NCBI GenBank assembly: GCA_963779055.1
Contig: CAVZWN010000005.1
Span: forward strand, 434,001 to 498,000
From: Sulfurimicrobium sp963779055
GTDB taxonomy: Bacteria > Pseudomonadota > Gammaproteobacteria > Burkholderiales > Sulfuricellaceae
Length of the DNA: 64,000 bases
Direction: 5' to 3'
The position numbers and the translations under genes were made by a program. The notes beneath the pieces were generated by a model that had not been told where the DNA came from, did no database searches, and was given only the letters and a program-made list of their open reading frames with translations. Below are positions 36,774 to 45,361 of the stretch, one piece after another; position 1 is the first letter of the stretch; each line of letters begins with the position of its first letter.

Positions 36774-38492
36774 ATGGTCGCAGCGACGGTTCCCACTGGA
36801 TTAAGCGGTCTGGCTCGCTCCCTGGTTCAAGAAGGCCTGCTTCTTGACACTGACGCCGACGCAATCCAGACACAGGCCACAGCATCCAAAGTCAGCTTTG
36901 TCAGCCAGCTGATCCAGAGCAACAAGCTGAATGCCCTGCAGGTAGCCGAATTTGCCTCGCAGAATTTCGGCTTCCCCCTGCTTGATCTGAGCGCAGTCGA
37001 CGCCGACCATCTGCCCAAAGGCATCCTGGATGCGTCGATCGTGCAAAGCCGGCGGATCCTCGCCCTGCATCAGCGCGGCACCCACCTTTTTATTGCCACA
37101 TCCGACCCCACCAACCTGCAGACACTCAACGATGTCCGCTTTCAGACCAACCATACCGTCGAACAGGTGGTGGTGGAAGATAACAAGCTTGGCAAACTGA
37201 TTGAAAAATTCGTCGAATCCAGTGACACCTCGATGAAGAGCCTGGATGTTGAAGACCTCGGCGACCTGGAGTTCACTGACGACGAAGCACTGGCAAAACA
37301 GGATGAAAGCGCCAGTATGGAAATCGACGACGCCCCGGTCGTCAAGTACCTTCAGAAAATCCTCATGGATGCGATCAATGGCGGCGCATCCGATATTCAC
37401 TTCGAACCCTATGAAAAGTTCTACCGTATTCGCTACCGCACCGATGGCATATTGTTCGAAGTTGCACAGCCGCCGCTGGCAATCAAGGACAAAATCTCCT
37501 CACGCATCAAGGTGATCTCCAAGCTGGACATTGCTGAAAAGCGCGTCCCCCAGGATGGGCGGATGAAGCTGGTGCTGTCCAAAAACCGCGCCATCGACTT
37601 CCGCGTCAGCACCTTGCCCACACTGTATGGCGAAAAGATCGTGATGCGTATTCTCGACCCTTCCAGTGCCACACTGGGTATTGACGCGCTGGGTTATGAC
37701 CCGGACCAGAAGGAATCGCTGCTCAACGCCGTTGAGCGCCCTTATGGCATGGTACTGGTCACCGGACCGACCGGTAGCGGCAAAACGGTGTCGCTATACA
37801 CCTGCCTTAACATCCTCAACAAACCGGGCGTGAATATCTCCACCGCCGAGGACCCGGCTGAAATCAACCTGCCTGGCGTCAATCAGGTCAACGTCAACGA
37901 CAAAGCGGGGCTGACCTTCTCTGCCGCACTCAAATCTTTCCTGCGCCAGGACCCGGATGTGATCATGGTGGGTGAGATCCGCGACCTGGAAACAGCCGAC
38001 ATCGCCATCAAGGCAGCGCAAACCGGCCACATGGTATTGTCCACACTGCATACCAACGATGCGCCGGCCACTCTGACGCGGCTGATGAACATGGGCGTAG
38101 CCCCCTTTAACATCGCCTCCTCGGTGATCATGATCACCGCCCAGCGTCTGGCACGCCGTTTATGCAGCTGTAAAAAACCGATCGACATCCCCCGGGAAGC
38201 CCTGCTACGGGCCGGCTTTGCCGAGGAAGAACTGGATGGCAGCTGGCAGCCCTACACCCATGCTGGCTGTGAGAAATGCAAGGGTTCAGGCTACAAGGGG
38301 CGTGTCGGCATTTATCAGGTCATGCCCATCACTGAAGAAATGAGCCGTCTCATCATGAAGAATGGCACCGCTCATGACATCGCCGATCAGGCGCGCCGTG
38401 AAGGCGTGCAGGATCTGCGCCAGGCAGGGCTGCGCAAGGTCAGAAACGGACTGACCTCGCTGGAAGAAGTTGAAGCCGTGACCAACGAATAA
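36774..38492 (+). CDS. pilB: Type IV pilus assembly ATPase PilB
   Basis: This 572-residue hexameric ATPase powers pilus extension. An N-terminal MshE_N-type domain (about residues 15-160) precedes the GspE-type core with Walker A GPTGSGKT (about 330-337), the Asp box and Walker B region (QDPDVIMVGEIRD, about 391-403) and ALKSFLRQ. A zinc-binding four-Cys set (CSCKK at about 463, CEKCKGSGYKGR at about 499) is intact. It begins the pilB-pilC-pilD-coaE cluster. Confidence 0.96.
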   Translation: MVAATVPTGLSGLARSLVQEGLLLDTDADAIQTQATASKVSFVSQLIQSNKLNALQVAEFASQNFGFPLLDLSAVDADHLPKGILDASIVQSRRILALHQRGTHLFIATSDPTNLQTLNDVRFQTNHTVEQVVVEDNKLGKLIEKFVESSDTSMKSLDVEDLGDLEFTDDEALAKQDESASMEIDDAPVVKYLQKILMDAINGGASDIHFEPYEKFYRIRYRTDGILFEVAQPPLAIKDKISSRIKVISKLDIAEKRVPQDGRMKLVLSKNRAIDFRVSTLPTLYGEKIVMRILDPSSATLGIDALGYDPDQKESLLNAVERPYGMVLVTGPTGSGKTVSLYTCLNILNKPGVNISTAEDPAEINLPGVNQVNVNDKAGLTFSAALKSFLRQDPDVIMVGEIRDLETADIAIKAAQTGHMVLSTLHTNDAPATLTRLMNMGVAPFNIASSVIMITAQRLARRLCSCKKPIDIPREALLRAGFAEEELDGSWQPYTHAGCEKCKGSGYKGRVGIYQVMPITEEMSRLIMKNGTAHDIADQARREGVQDLRQAGLRKVRNGLTSLEEVEAVTNE

Positions 38493-38520
38493 GCGTGACC
38501 AACGAAACAGGAAAGCACCC

Positions 38521-39735
38521 ATGGCAATCGCGAAAAAAGTAGCCGTAAAAGAATACAATTTCTCCTGGGAAGCTCAGGACAAAAAGGGGAAGATTGTCAA
38601 AGGAGACATGGTGGCGGCGAGCGAAACCATCGTGAGCGCTCAATTGAGACGCCAGGGCCTGCTGAACGCCAAAATCAAGAAACAGCGTTCGCGCGGCGGC
38701 AGGATCACCGACAAGGACATCACGCTCTTCACCCGCCAGCTATCCACCATGATGAAGGCCGGGGTACCGCTGCTGCAGTCTTTCGATATCGTGGGCAAGG
38801 GTCACAGCAATCCGGCAGTGCAAAAATTGCTGCTCGACATCAAATCCGATATTTCCACCGGCAGCAGCATGAGCCAGGCATTCAAAAAACATCCGCTGTA
38901 TTTCGATGCACTATTCTGCAACCTCATCAATGCCGGCGAGCAGGCAGGTATTCTCGACACCATTCTTGATCGTCTGGCCACCTACAAGGAGAAAATCCAG
39001 GCTATCAAGGGCAAGATCAAGGCGGCTCTGTTTTACCCCATTTCGATCATTATCGTCGCGTTTGTGATCACCGCAGTGATCATGATTTTCGTGATCCCGG
39101 CTTTCAAGGAGTTGTTCACCAATTTCGGCGCAGACCTGCCAGCCCCGACACTGATCATAATGGGCATATCCGATTTCTTCGTTGCCTACTGGTATCTGAT
39201 CTTTGGCGGCATCGGCGGTACCTTATGGTTCTTTTTCTATACCTGGAAACGATCACGTGCCATGCAGGAAGTCATGGACAGGCTATTTCTGAAACTCCCG
39301 ATTTTCGGAGCAGTGATCGAGAAAGCCACGATTGCCCGCTGGAGCCGCACCCTGGCCACCATGTTTGCTGCGGGTGTGCCGCTAGTGGAGGCCATGGATT
39401 CGGTAGCAGGCGCAGCCGGCAATATCGTTTACTACAATGCCACCAAAAAAATCCAGGGCGAAGTCAGCACCGGCACCAGCCTTACAGTGGCGATGCAAAA
39501 CACCGAACTGTTTCCCAACATGGTGTTGCAGATGGTCACCATCGGCGAGGAGTCTGGCTCGCTCGATTCCATGCTAAGCAAGGTGGCAGATTTCTACGAA
39601 GCCGAGGTAGATGATGCAGTCGAGGCACTTTCCAGCCTGATGGAGCCCATCATCATGGTCGTGCTCGGGACGCTCATCGGCGGCATGGTGGTCGCCATGT
39701 ATCTGCCAATCTTCAAAATGGGTCAAGTGGTCTAA
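38521..39735 (+). CDS. pilC: Type IV pilus inner-membrane platform protein PilC
   Basis: This 404-residue platform protein couples the PilB motor to pilin. It has two homologous GspF domains; the first contains LFTRQLSTMMKAGVPLLQSF and the second RWSRTLATMFAAGVPLVEAM. Three membrane helices are seen (about residues 175-200, 220-245 and 375-400). It follows pilB after 28 bases. All conserved parts are intact. Confidence 0.96.
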   Translation: MAIAKKVAVKEYNFSWEAQDKKGKIVKGDMVAASETIVSAQLRRQGLLNAKIKKQRSRGGRITDKDITLFTRQLSTMMKAGVPLLQSFDIVGKGHSNPAVQKLLLDIKSDISTGSSMSQAFKKHPLYFDALFCNLINAGEQAGILDTILDRLATYKEKIQAIKGKIKAALFYPISIIIVAFVITAVIMIFVIPAFKELFTNFGADLPAPTLIIMGISDFFVAYWYLIFGGIGGTLWFFFYTWKRSRAMQEVMDRLFLKLPIFGAVIEKATIARWSRTLATMFAAGVPLVEAMDSVAGAAGNIVYYNATKKIQGEVSTGTSLTVAMQNTELFPNMVLQMVTIGEESGSLDSMLSKVADFYEAEVDDAVEALSSLMEPIIMVVLGTLIGGMVVAMYLPIFKMGQVV

Positions 39736-39743
39736 ATTACCGC

Positions 39744-39779
39744 CAGGCTTCGTCCCTCCCCTCATGGAGGCGAAGCCTG
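39744..39779 (+). other. Hairpin between pilC and pilD
   Basis: The arms CAGGCTTCG (39744-39752) and CGAAGCCTG (39771-39779) pair perfectly; an inner CCTCC/GGAGG extends the stem past a two-base bulge. No T run follows, so it may be an mRNA stability or attenuation element rather than a terminator. Confidence 0.5.
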
Positions 39780-39806
39780 CCCCGCCCACACAACTCCGGA
39801 ACCCCA

Positions 39807-40688
39807 GTGACAGACCTGTTGTTACTTCTTCAAACCATCCCGGCGGCTTTTATTGCTCTATGCGGCCTGCTGGGCCTGCTGGTAGGCAGCTTTCTGAATG
39901 TTGTTATTCATCGCCTGCCAAGAATGATGGAACAAGAGTGGCGCGAGCAGTGCGCCTCGCTGGATACTGACCCGGCACAAGCCCCTGCGGCGCAAACCGG
40001 ACCACGCTACAATCTGATTGCCCCCCGCTCTGCCTGCCCGGCCTGCGGACATCAGATACGGGCGATAGAAAACATTCCTGTGCTGAGTTATCTGGCACTT
40101 CGCGGTCGCTGCGCCCAGTGCAAAACCCGCATCAGTCCACGCTACCCGATTGTCGAAGCGCTGACAGGCGCACTCAGCGCCTTTGCGGCCTGGCATTTCG
40201 GCTTCGGTGTCATCGCCTTGGTGTCCCTGATCTTCATCTGGGCACTGATTGCACTGACCTTTATCGATTTCGACACCCATCTGCTGCCCGACAGCATCAC
40301 ACAACCCCTGCTGTGGCTGGGGCTGCTGGTCAATTTCAGCGGCACTCTTACAGGGCTCCAGTCTGCAGTCATTGGCGCCATGGCCGGCTATCTGATTTTA
40401 TGGAGTGTTTACTGGCTGTTCAAGCTCACCACGGGCAAAGAAGGCATGGGTTTCGGCGACTTCAAGCTGCTTGCGGCCATCGGCGCCTGGCTGGGCTGGC
40501 AGATACTGCCGCTCACAATATTGCTATCCTCCCTGGTGGGAGCGGTGGTGGGCATCACGCTCATCCTGTTCGCAGGCCGTGGCCGCCAGATTCCCATTCC
40601 TTTTGGCCCTTACCTCGCCGGTGGCGGTCTGATCGCACTGTTCTGGGGACAGTCCATCACGCAAGCCTATCTGGGCGTTGCGCTCTAG
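39807..40688 (+). CDS. pilD: Prepilin peptidase / N-methyltransferase PilD
   Basis: PilD cuts the leader from prepilins and methylates the new N-terminus. This 293-residue membrane protein has the cytosolic zinc-binding loop with two CxxC pairs (CPACGHQIRAIENIP, CAQCKTRISPRYP), and the two catalytic Asp of the aspartic protease family (FIDFDTHLLPD and the GxGD-type GFGDFKLLAA). Its start is GTG at 39807. Likely substrates are the pilin at the left edge and the prepilins at 59-60 kb. Confidence 0.95.
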   Translation: MTDLLLLLQTIPAAFIALCGLLGLLVGSFLNVVIHRLPRMMEQEWREQCASLDTDPAQAPAAQTGPRYNLIAPRSACPACGHQIRAIENIPVLSYLALRGRCAQCKTRISPRYPIVEALTGALSAFAAWHFGFGVIALVSLIFIWALIALTFIDFDTHLLPDSITQPLLWLGLLVNFSGTLTGLQSAVIGAMAGYLILWSVYWLFKLTTGKEGMGFGDFKLLAAIGAWLGWQILPLTILLSSLVGAVVGITLILFAGRGRQIPIPFGPYLAGGGLIALFWGQSITQAYLGVAL

Positions 40689-40690
40689 GC

Positions 40691-41299
40691 GTGCTGGCAA
40701 TCGGGCTGACCGGGGGGATCGGCTGCGGCAAAAGCACCGTGGCCGAACTGTTTGCCGAACAGGGCACTTCCATCATTGATACCGACCAGATCGCTCACCA
40801 GCTCACCATGGCTGGCGAACCCGCCCTGGCTTCCATTGCAAAAGAGTTCGGCATGGATTTTCTGCTGCCGAATGGCGAACTCGACCGCTCCCGCCTCCGG
40901 CATCTGATTTTCTCATCCCCCGAAGCCAAGGCAAAACTCGAAGGCCTTCTCCACCCTCTGATCCGGGATGAGGTCAAACGCCGCCTCGAACTGGCGCAGT
41001 CTCCCTACGTTATTGTGGCTGTGCCGCTGTTACTTGAAACCGGAGCTTATCGGAATATTGTGCAGCGGATACTGGTTGTGGATTGCAGCGAAGCACAGCA
41101 GGTGGAACGGGTCATGGCACGTAACAGCATGTCTGAAACAGAAGTTCACGCCATCATGGCTCATCAGATTGACCGTCAAGAGCGCCTGCGCCTGGCGGAT
41201 GACATTGTGGACAATCACGACAGCCGGTCAACACTAAGGCCACAGGTGGAACGACTGCACCAGCGCTATATCAGACTGGCCGCCGCTCAGGGTTGCTGA
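40691..41299 (+). CDS. coaE: Dephospho-CoA kinase
   Basis: CoaE catalyses the last step of coenzyme A synthesis. This 202-residue protein has the P-loop GLTGGIGCGKSTVAELF near its start, IIDTDQIAHQL, and LLETGAYRNIVQRILVVD. The start is GTG at 40691, two bases after the pilD stop, so the upstream extension of the frame inside pilD is not used. The pilD-coaE order is common in proteobacteria. Its end overlaps the convergent protease gene by 13 bases. Confidence 0.93.
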   Translation: MLAIGLTGGIGCGKSTVAELFAEQGTSIIDTDQIAHQLTMAGEPALASIAKEFGMDFLLPNGELDRSRLRHLIFSSPEAKAKLEGLLHPLIRDEVKRRLELAQSPYVIVAVPLLLETGAYRNIVQRILVVDCSEAQQVERVMARNSMSETEVHAIMAHQIDRQERLRLADDIVDNHDSRSTLRPQVERLHQRYIRLAAAQGC

Positions 41300-42723
41300 G
41301 GCCGCTTGCGCATTTCCTTTTCCAGTTCGCGCAACTGGCGCAAACGCGCCTCCGCCATCGAAAGCTGATAGAAATCACCGTCCCGGCTTTTCAGTGCAAT
41401 CTGCAGCTGCACTACCGCCTCGGTCAGATTGCCCTGCAATACATACGCCTCAGCCAAGGCACGGTGCTGCGGCACTGTCTTGCCCAAGGCAGCATAGGCC
41501 TGAGCCTGGAGCAGATACAGCCGGGCGTCGTTATCGCGGTTTTTCAAGGCGCTGCTCACCAGACTTAGCGCATCACTTGCCGCACCGGTCTGCAGCATGG
41601 TTTCAGCGCAGCCATGGATCAGCGCACGGTGGTGCGGAAAGCTTTTCAGCCCACCTCGACAGACCTCCAGCGCCGCCCGCGGCTGCCTCGCAGCAAGCTT
41701 GATCTGCAATGCCAACACGTCGAACATGGGATGCGCCCCCCCCTGTTTGCGCGCCAGTGCCAGCTCACGCTCGGCCTTGTTGTAATCCTTGCCGCGCAGC
41801 AACGCGCCGGCCAGGCCATAATGCTGTGCAGCTTCGCTGCTGTATTTCTTTTCTGCCAGTGCTGATTCGAACACCTTGACCGCATTCTGGGCAGAACCCT
41901 CTTCGGCCTCCAGTTTGGCACGGACCAGCTGGAAATCCAGGCTGTCGGGCACCTGGCGGTAGGGCAGCGACTCCACCCGGTTTTGCACGTCGGCAATACG
42001 TTCGGTAGTCAGCGGGTGGGTACGCAAATACACAGGCGCGTTGTTTTCATACAGCCGTCCGTACTTCTGCATACGCCCGAAGAAATCTGCCATGGCACGA
42101 GGATCAAACCCGGATTCACCCAGAACCTGAAGGCCGATGCGATCGGCCTCGCGCTCATGTTCGCGCGTGTAGTCAAGCTGGCTCTGGACTCCGGTTGCCT
42201 GCGCCGTTGCCACTGCGGCATTCGCCACCTGGGGGTTGGAACGCGCCGCGAGAATGGCAACGGCCAGCGCCGCAAGCGAGGTCAGCGTGTTTTTCTGTGT
42301 CCCTGCAATCACCCGTGCCAGATGACGCTGAGTAACATGAGAAATCTCGTGCGCCAGCACGCTGGCGAGTTCAGACTCGCTTTGTGCCGAAAGCATCAGC
42401 CCGGTATGCACCCCAATAAATCCGCCAGGCAAGGCAAAAGCATTGAGGGTGCTGTCACGGATAACAAAAAACTCGAAACTGCGCGTTGATTCCTGGCTAC
42501 TGGCAACCAGTCTGGCCCCCAGTGCATTGAGATAATCCGTGACCTCGGCATCACCCATCAATTCGCGGCTGCGCCGGATGTCAGCCATGATGGATTCGCC
42601 GATGCGACGCTCCTGCTGGGTAGAGAAAACAGCCTGGGAAGATTCGCCCAGATCAGGCAGTTCGCTGGCCAGCGCATGAGGCAGCAAACCACCAAGGAAT
42701 AGCAGTAAATAAATCAATTTCAT
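41287..42723 (-). CDS. M48 family zinc metalloprotease with TPRs (BepA-like)
   Basis: This protein of 478 residues starts with a signal peptide (MKLIYLLLFLGGLLPHALA) and is thus periplasmic. The zinc site is LAHEISHVTQRHLA with the third ligand in READRIGLQVL. The C-terminal half is built of TPR-like repeats. The arrangement matches BepA, which helps assemble outer-membrane proteins such as LptD and removes misfolded ones. I prefer the ATG at 42723; an ATG seven codons upstream exists. Confidence 0.88.
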   Translation of the reverse strand: MKLIYLLLFLGGLLPHALASELPDLGESSQAVFSTQQERRIGESIMADIRRSRELMGDAEVTDYLNALGARLVASSQESTRSFEFFVIRDSTLNAFALPGGFIGVHTGLMLSAQSESELASVLAHEISHVTQRHLARVIAGTQKNTLTSLAALAVAILAARSNPQVANAAVATAQATGVQSQLDYTREHEREADRIGLQVLGESGFDPRAMADFFGRMQKYGRLYENNAPVYLRTHPLTTERIADVQNRVESLPYRQVPDSLDFQLVRAKLEAEEGSAQNAVKVFESALAEKKYSSEAAQHYGLAGALLRGKDYNKAERELALARKQGGAHPMFDVLALQIKLAARQPRAALEVCRGGLKSFPHHRALIHGCAETMLQTGAASDALSLVSSALKNRDNDARLYLLQAQAYAALGKTVPQHRALAEAYVLQGNLTEAVVQLQIALKSRDGDFYQLSMAEARLRQLRELEKEMRKRPQQP

Positions 42724-42769
42724 GGTGCTATGATAGCCTCTCACAGAAATAAGTTCATAAGGAAAACTG

Positions 42770-43243
42770 GTGAATCAACTGACACATTTCGACGCGCAGG
42801 GCCAGGCTCACATGGTGGACGTGGGCGCAAAAAACGAAACCCGGCGCATTGCCCGTGCCGCTGGCCAGATACATATGCAGCCGGATACCTTGCAACTCAT
42901 TCTTTCTGGCAACACAAAAAAAGGCGATGTTCTGGGCATCGCACGCATTGCCGCCATCCAGGGATCAAAACGCACCGCAGACCTGATTCCGCTTTGCCAT
43001 CCGCTGGCACTCACCCGGGTGGCGGCCGAGTTCAATATTGATGAAGCCAACGCCATGATCGAATGCGTGGTGACGGCCGAAACCCTGGGCCGCACGGGGG
43101 TGGAAATGGAGGCGCTGACCGCAGTCAGTGTCGGCCTGCTGACCATTTACGACATGTGCAAGGCAGTGGACCGCGGAATGGAGATCGGCGCCATCCGCCT
43201 GCTGGAAAAACAGGGCGGCAAGTCTGGCCACTGGGTCAGATAG
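42770..43243 (+). CDS. moaC: Cyclic pyranopterin monophosphate synthase MoaC
   Basis: MoaC makes cyclic pyranopterin monophosphate in molybdenum-cofactor synthesis. The 157-residue protein matches throughout: MVDVGAKNETRRIARAAG, LIPLCHPLALTRV (catalytic His), TGVEMEALTAVSVGLLTIYDM and AVDRGMEIGAIRLLEK. The start is GTG at 42770. The product is needed by the molybdoenzyme SoeA encoded 2 kb downstream. Confidence 0.95.
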   Translation: MNQLTHFDAQGQAHMVDVGAKNETRRIARAAGQIHMQPDTLQLILSGNTKKGDVLGIARIAAIQGSKRTADLIPLCHPLALTRVAAEFNIDEANAMIECVVTAETLGRTGVEMEALTAVSVGLLTIYDMCKAVDRGMEIGAIRLLEKQGGKSGHWVR

Positions 43244-43262
43244 ACAAAATGCCTGTCTGGAT

Positions 43263-44609
43263 ATGGGAACGGGTGTAAAGGCCGGCATGAAATCCAGCAT
43301 GGATGACTCGATCCCGCCAGGAGAAACCAGCCTGCAAGGCGAATCCCGCCTGATCTTTCTGATCGGGGACGACGTGACGCTTGCCGGGCATCTGGCCACC
43401 CAGATCAGTCATTTCGGCTATACCGTGCAGACTTTCACTCACGCCGAAAATACGCGCGAGCATATCCGGCAGAAAACCCCTGCCGCAATCATTGAGGACA
43501 TTGCTTTCGGCGCAGATGAAAAAACCGGAATGGAGCCCATACTGGCCTCTCGTCGTGGTGGAGATATTCTGCCACCGCTGATCTTCATCTCCTCACGCAA
43601 GGATTTTCTGACACGCCTGAAAGCCATCAGGGCAGGAGGCCGGGCTTATTTCTGCAAACCCGTCGATATCGGCGGACTAATTGACAAGCTCGACAGCCTG
43701 ACTTCAACTGAGCAGCCGGAACCTTTCAGGGTGCTTATCGTTGAAGACACAGCGCTTCTGGCGGAAGCCTGCGCCCAAACACTGGAACAGGCCGGGATGG
43801 TAACGCGCCAGGTAATTGACCCGATGCAGGTAATGGAAGCGCTTGATGAGTTCAGCCCGGAATTGATCCTGATGGCGATCAACATGCGAGGTGCCAGCGG
43901 CGAGGAAGTTGCCCAGGTGCTGCGGCAGCAGGAGATCCATGTCAGCGTGCCGATTGTCTTTCTTTCCAGTGAAGCCGATAAAGACAAGCAGCTTGCCGCC
44001 ATGAATCACGGAGGAGATGACTTTCTGGTCAGGCCGATCCAGCCCGAGCATCTGATTGCGTCCGTCAGCAGCCGTATTGAGCGCTATCGGATGCTCAGCA
44101 ACTTCATGATACGGGATAGTCTGACCGGCCTGCTGAACCACACAAAAATCAAAGGGCAGCTGGATGTCGAGTTTGAGCGGGCAAAACGCCAGAAATACCC
44201 GTTGTCATTTGCCATGATAGACCTTGACCACTTCAAGCTTGTCAATGACACCTATGGCCATCCCACCGGCGACAAAGTCCTCAAAAACCTGGCGCGGCTG
44301 TTGCAACAGCGGCTGCGAAAGGTGGATGTCATCGGACGCTACGGGGGTGAGGAATTTGCCATCATCCTCACCAACACCAGCGGCCCTGATGCAATCCGCA
44401 TTCTGGATGGCATCCGAAAAGATCTGGCTGAAGTCCGCCAGCATGGCGAGGAAGCCGATTTTTTCGTCACATTCAGTTGCGGCATTGCCTCTTACCCCGG
44501 CTTCAACTCCCCAGAAGCGCTCAACAGTGCAGCGGACAAAGCGCTCTATCGCGCCAAGCAGAAGGGTCGCAACCGGGTATGCCAGATAACTCAACCAGCA
44601 AAGGTTTGA
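43263..44609 (+). CDS. Diguanylate cyclase with two receiver domains, second one degenerate
   Basis: This 448-residue cytoplasmic protein has REC (about 30-145), REC (about 155-270) and GGDEF (about 285-445) domains. The cyclase site is GRYGGEEFAIIL, with DSLTGLLNH at its start, so c-di-GMP synthesis is expected. An RxxD inhibitory site (RKVD) lies five residues before GGEEF. In REC1 the phospho-Asp and Lys (FCKPVD) seem present. In REC2 the phospho-Asp position is Ala205 (LILMAIN) and the conserved Lys is Arg257 (VRPIQ), so that domain likely cannot be phosphorylated. It may control pilus or surface behaviour; no cognate kinase is adjacent. Confidence 0.88.
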   Translation: MGTGVKAGMKSSMDDSIPPGETSLQGESRLIFLIGDDVTLAGHLATQISHFGYTVQTFTHAENTREHIRQKTPAAIIEDIAFGADEKTGMEPILASRRGGDILPPLIFISSRKDFLTRLKAIRAGGRAYFCKPVDIGGLIDKLDSLTSTEQPEPFRVLIVEDTALLAEACAQTLEQAGMVTRQVIDPMQVMEALDEFSPELILMAINMRGASGEEVAQVLRQQEIHVSVPIVFLSSEADKDKQLAAMNHGGDDFLVRPIQPEHLIASVSSRIERYRMLSNFMIRDSLTGLLNHTKIKGQLDVEFERAKRQKYPLSFAMIDLDHFKLVNDTYGHPTGDKVLKNLARLLQQRLRKVDVIGRYGGEEFAIILTNTSGPDAIRILDGIRKDLAEVRQHGEEADFFVTFSCGIASYPGFNSPEALNSAADKALYRAKQKGRNRVCQITQPAKV

Positions 44610-44612
44610 TCA

Positions 44613-45014
44613 ATGTTCGAGTACATGTTTTTTGATGAGGAATTACGCCAGCGTTTTGTTACTTTTACTCATGCACGGGGCGTTGAATGCGCCCTTTCTC
44701 CGGACCAGATGGGCCTGCTGGCCGCCGTGCCAGAAGATATAGATGAAACAGTTTCCGACGAACTGGACGCATATTACGATGAACTGATGGAGGAACAGGC
44801 CGATCGGACAGATGCGCTTGATGGTGATGCGACCCATCAGGCTGCTGGCATTCGCGTCACGCTCTCCGACGGGCGCCCCTGCATGATCAGACTCGAACCC
44901 GCGCTGGCCAATCGCCTGCTGGCTGCATTTACGCTCGAAGAAATGCAGGAACTGGTCAATGCTATTGCCCTAAGCGTGGAAAACCCCGAAGATGCGCCTT
45001 TATGTAAACGCTAA
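44613..45014 (+). CDS. Conserved hypothetical acidic protein
   Basis: This 133-residue protein starts three bases after the GGDEF gene, so the two are probably co-expressed. It is acidic in the middle (DIDETVSDELDAYYDELMEE) and ends with a predicted helical segment. No signal peptide, membrane helix or known family is recognised. It may be an accessory to the cyclase, but only the gene order suggests this. Confidence 0.6.
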   Translation: MFEYMFFDEELRQRFVTFTHARGVECALSPDQMGLLAAVPEDIDETVSDELDAYYDELMEEQADRTDALDGDATHQAAGIRVTLSDGRPCMIRLEPALANRLLAAFTLEEMQELVNAIALSVENPEDAPLCKR

Positions 45015-45361
45015 ACCAGATACCTGAAATTTAGATCAGGTCCATTTATTCGCCAATTAAAAAATTCCGGTTGAGTAAATGCTGGTTTTCTTGATAAATT
45101 CAAACCATCAAGCAGGACTGTGCCATGCCCATTCTGCCAACCCCATGGCTCTGCCATGGAAGCACAATCGAACTCGACCTGCCTGATTTCCCCGAAATGA
45201 TGGAAAAAAGCTGCGCCCGGAGACCAGAACCGGCGGAAGAACAAGTTTGATCTGCTACATTAGAAAATCATGTTTTATTAATAGACGAACATCGTCTGAC
45301 ACTTAATGGAAGCAAAGAGCTCCAGTCGTTTTGGGCTCACCAACTACCAAAAAGGCTCTTA
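45015..45361. other. Intergenic region before soeABC
   Basis: This 347-bp AT-rich gap probably holds the soe promoter, but no clear -35/-10 pair is seen. Near its start is a six-base inverted repeat (ACCTGA, 45022-45027; TCAGGT, 45036-45041). An ORF of 41 codons (45124-45249, starting MPILPTPWLCHG) exists but has no recognised relative and no good ribosome-binding site. Confidence 0.5.

Noticed and set aside
40118..40690. Upstream extension of the coaE frame
   Set aside because: It lies inside pilD; the P-loop begins just after GTG 40691, which is the correct start.
45011..45244. 77-codon minus-strand ORF before soeA
   Set aside because: No ribosome-binding site or family features; it is listed as an intergenic region instead.
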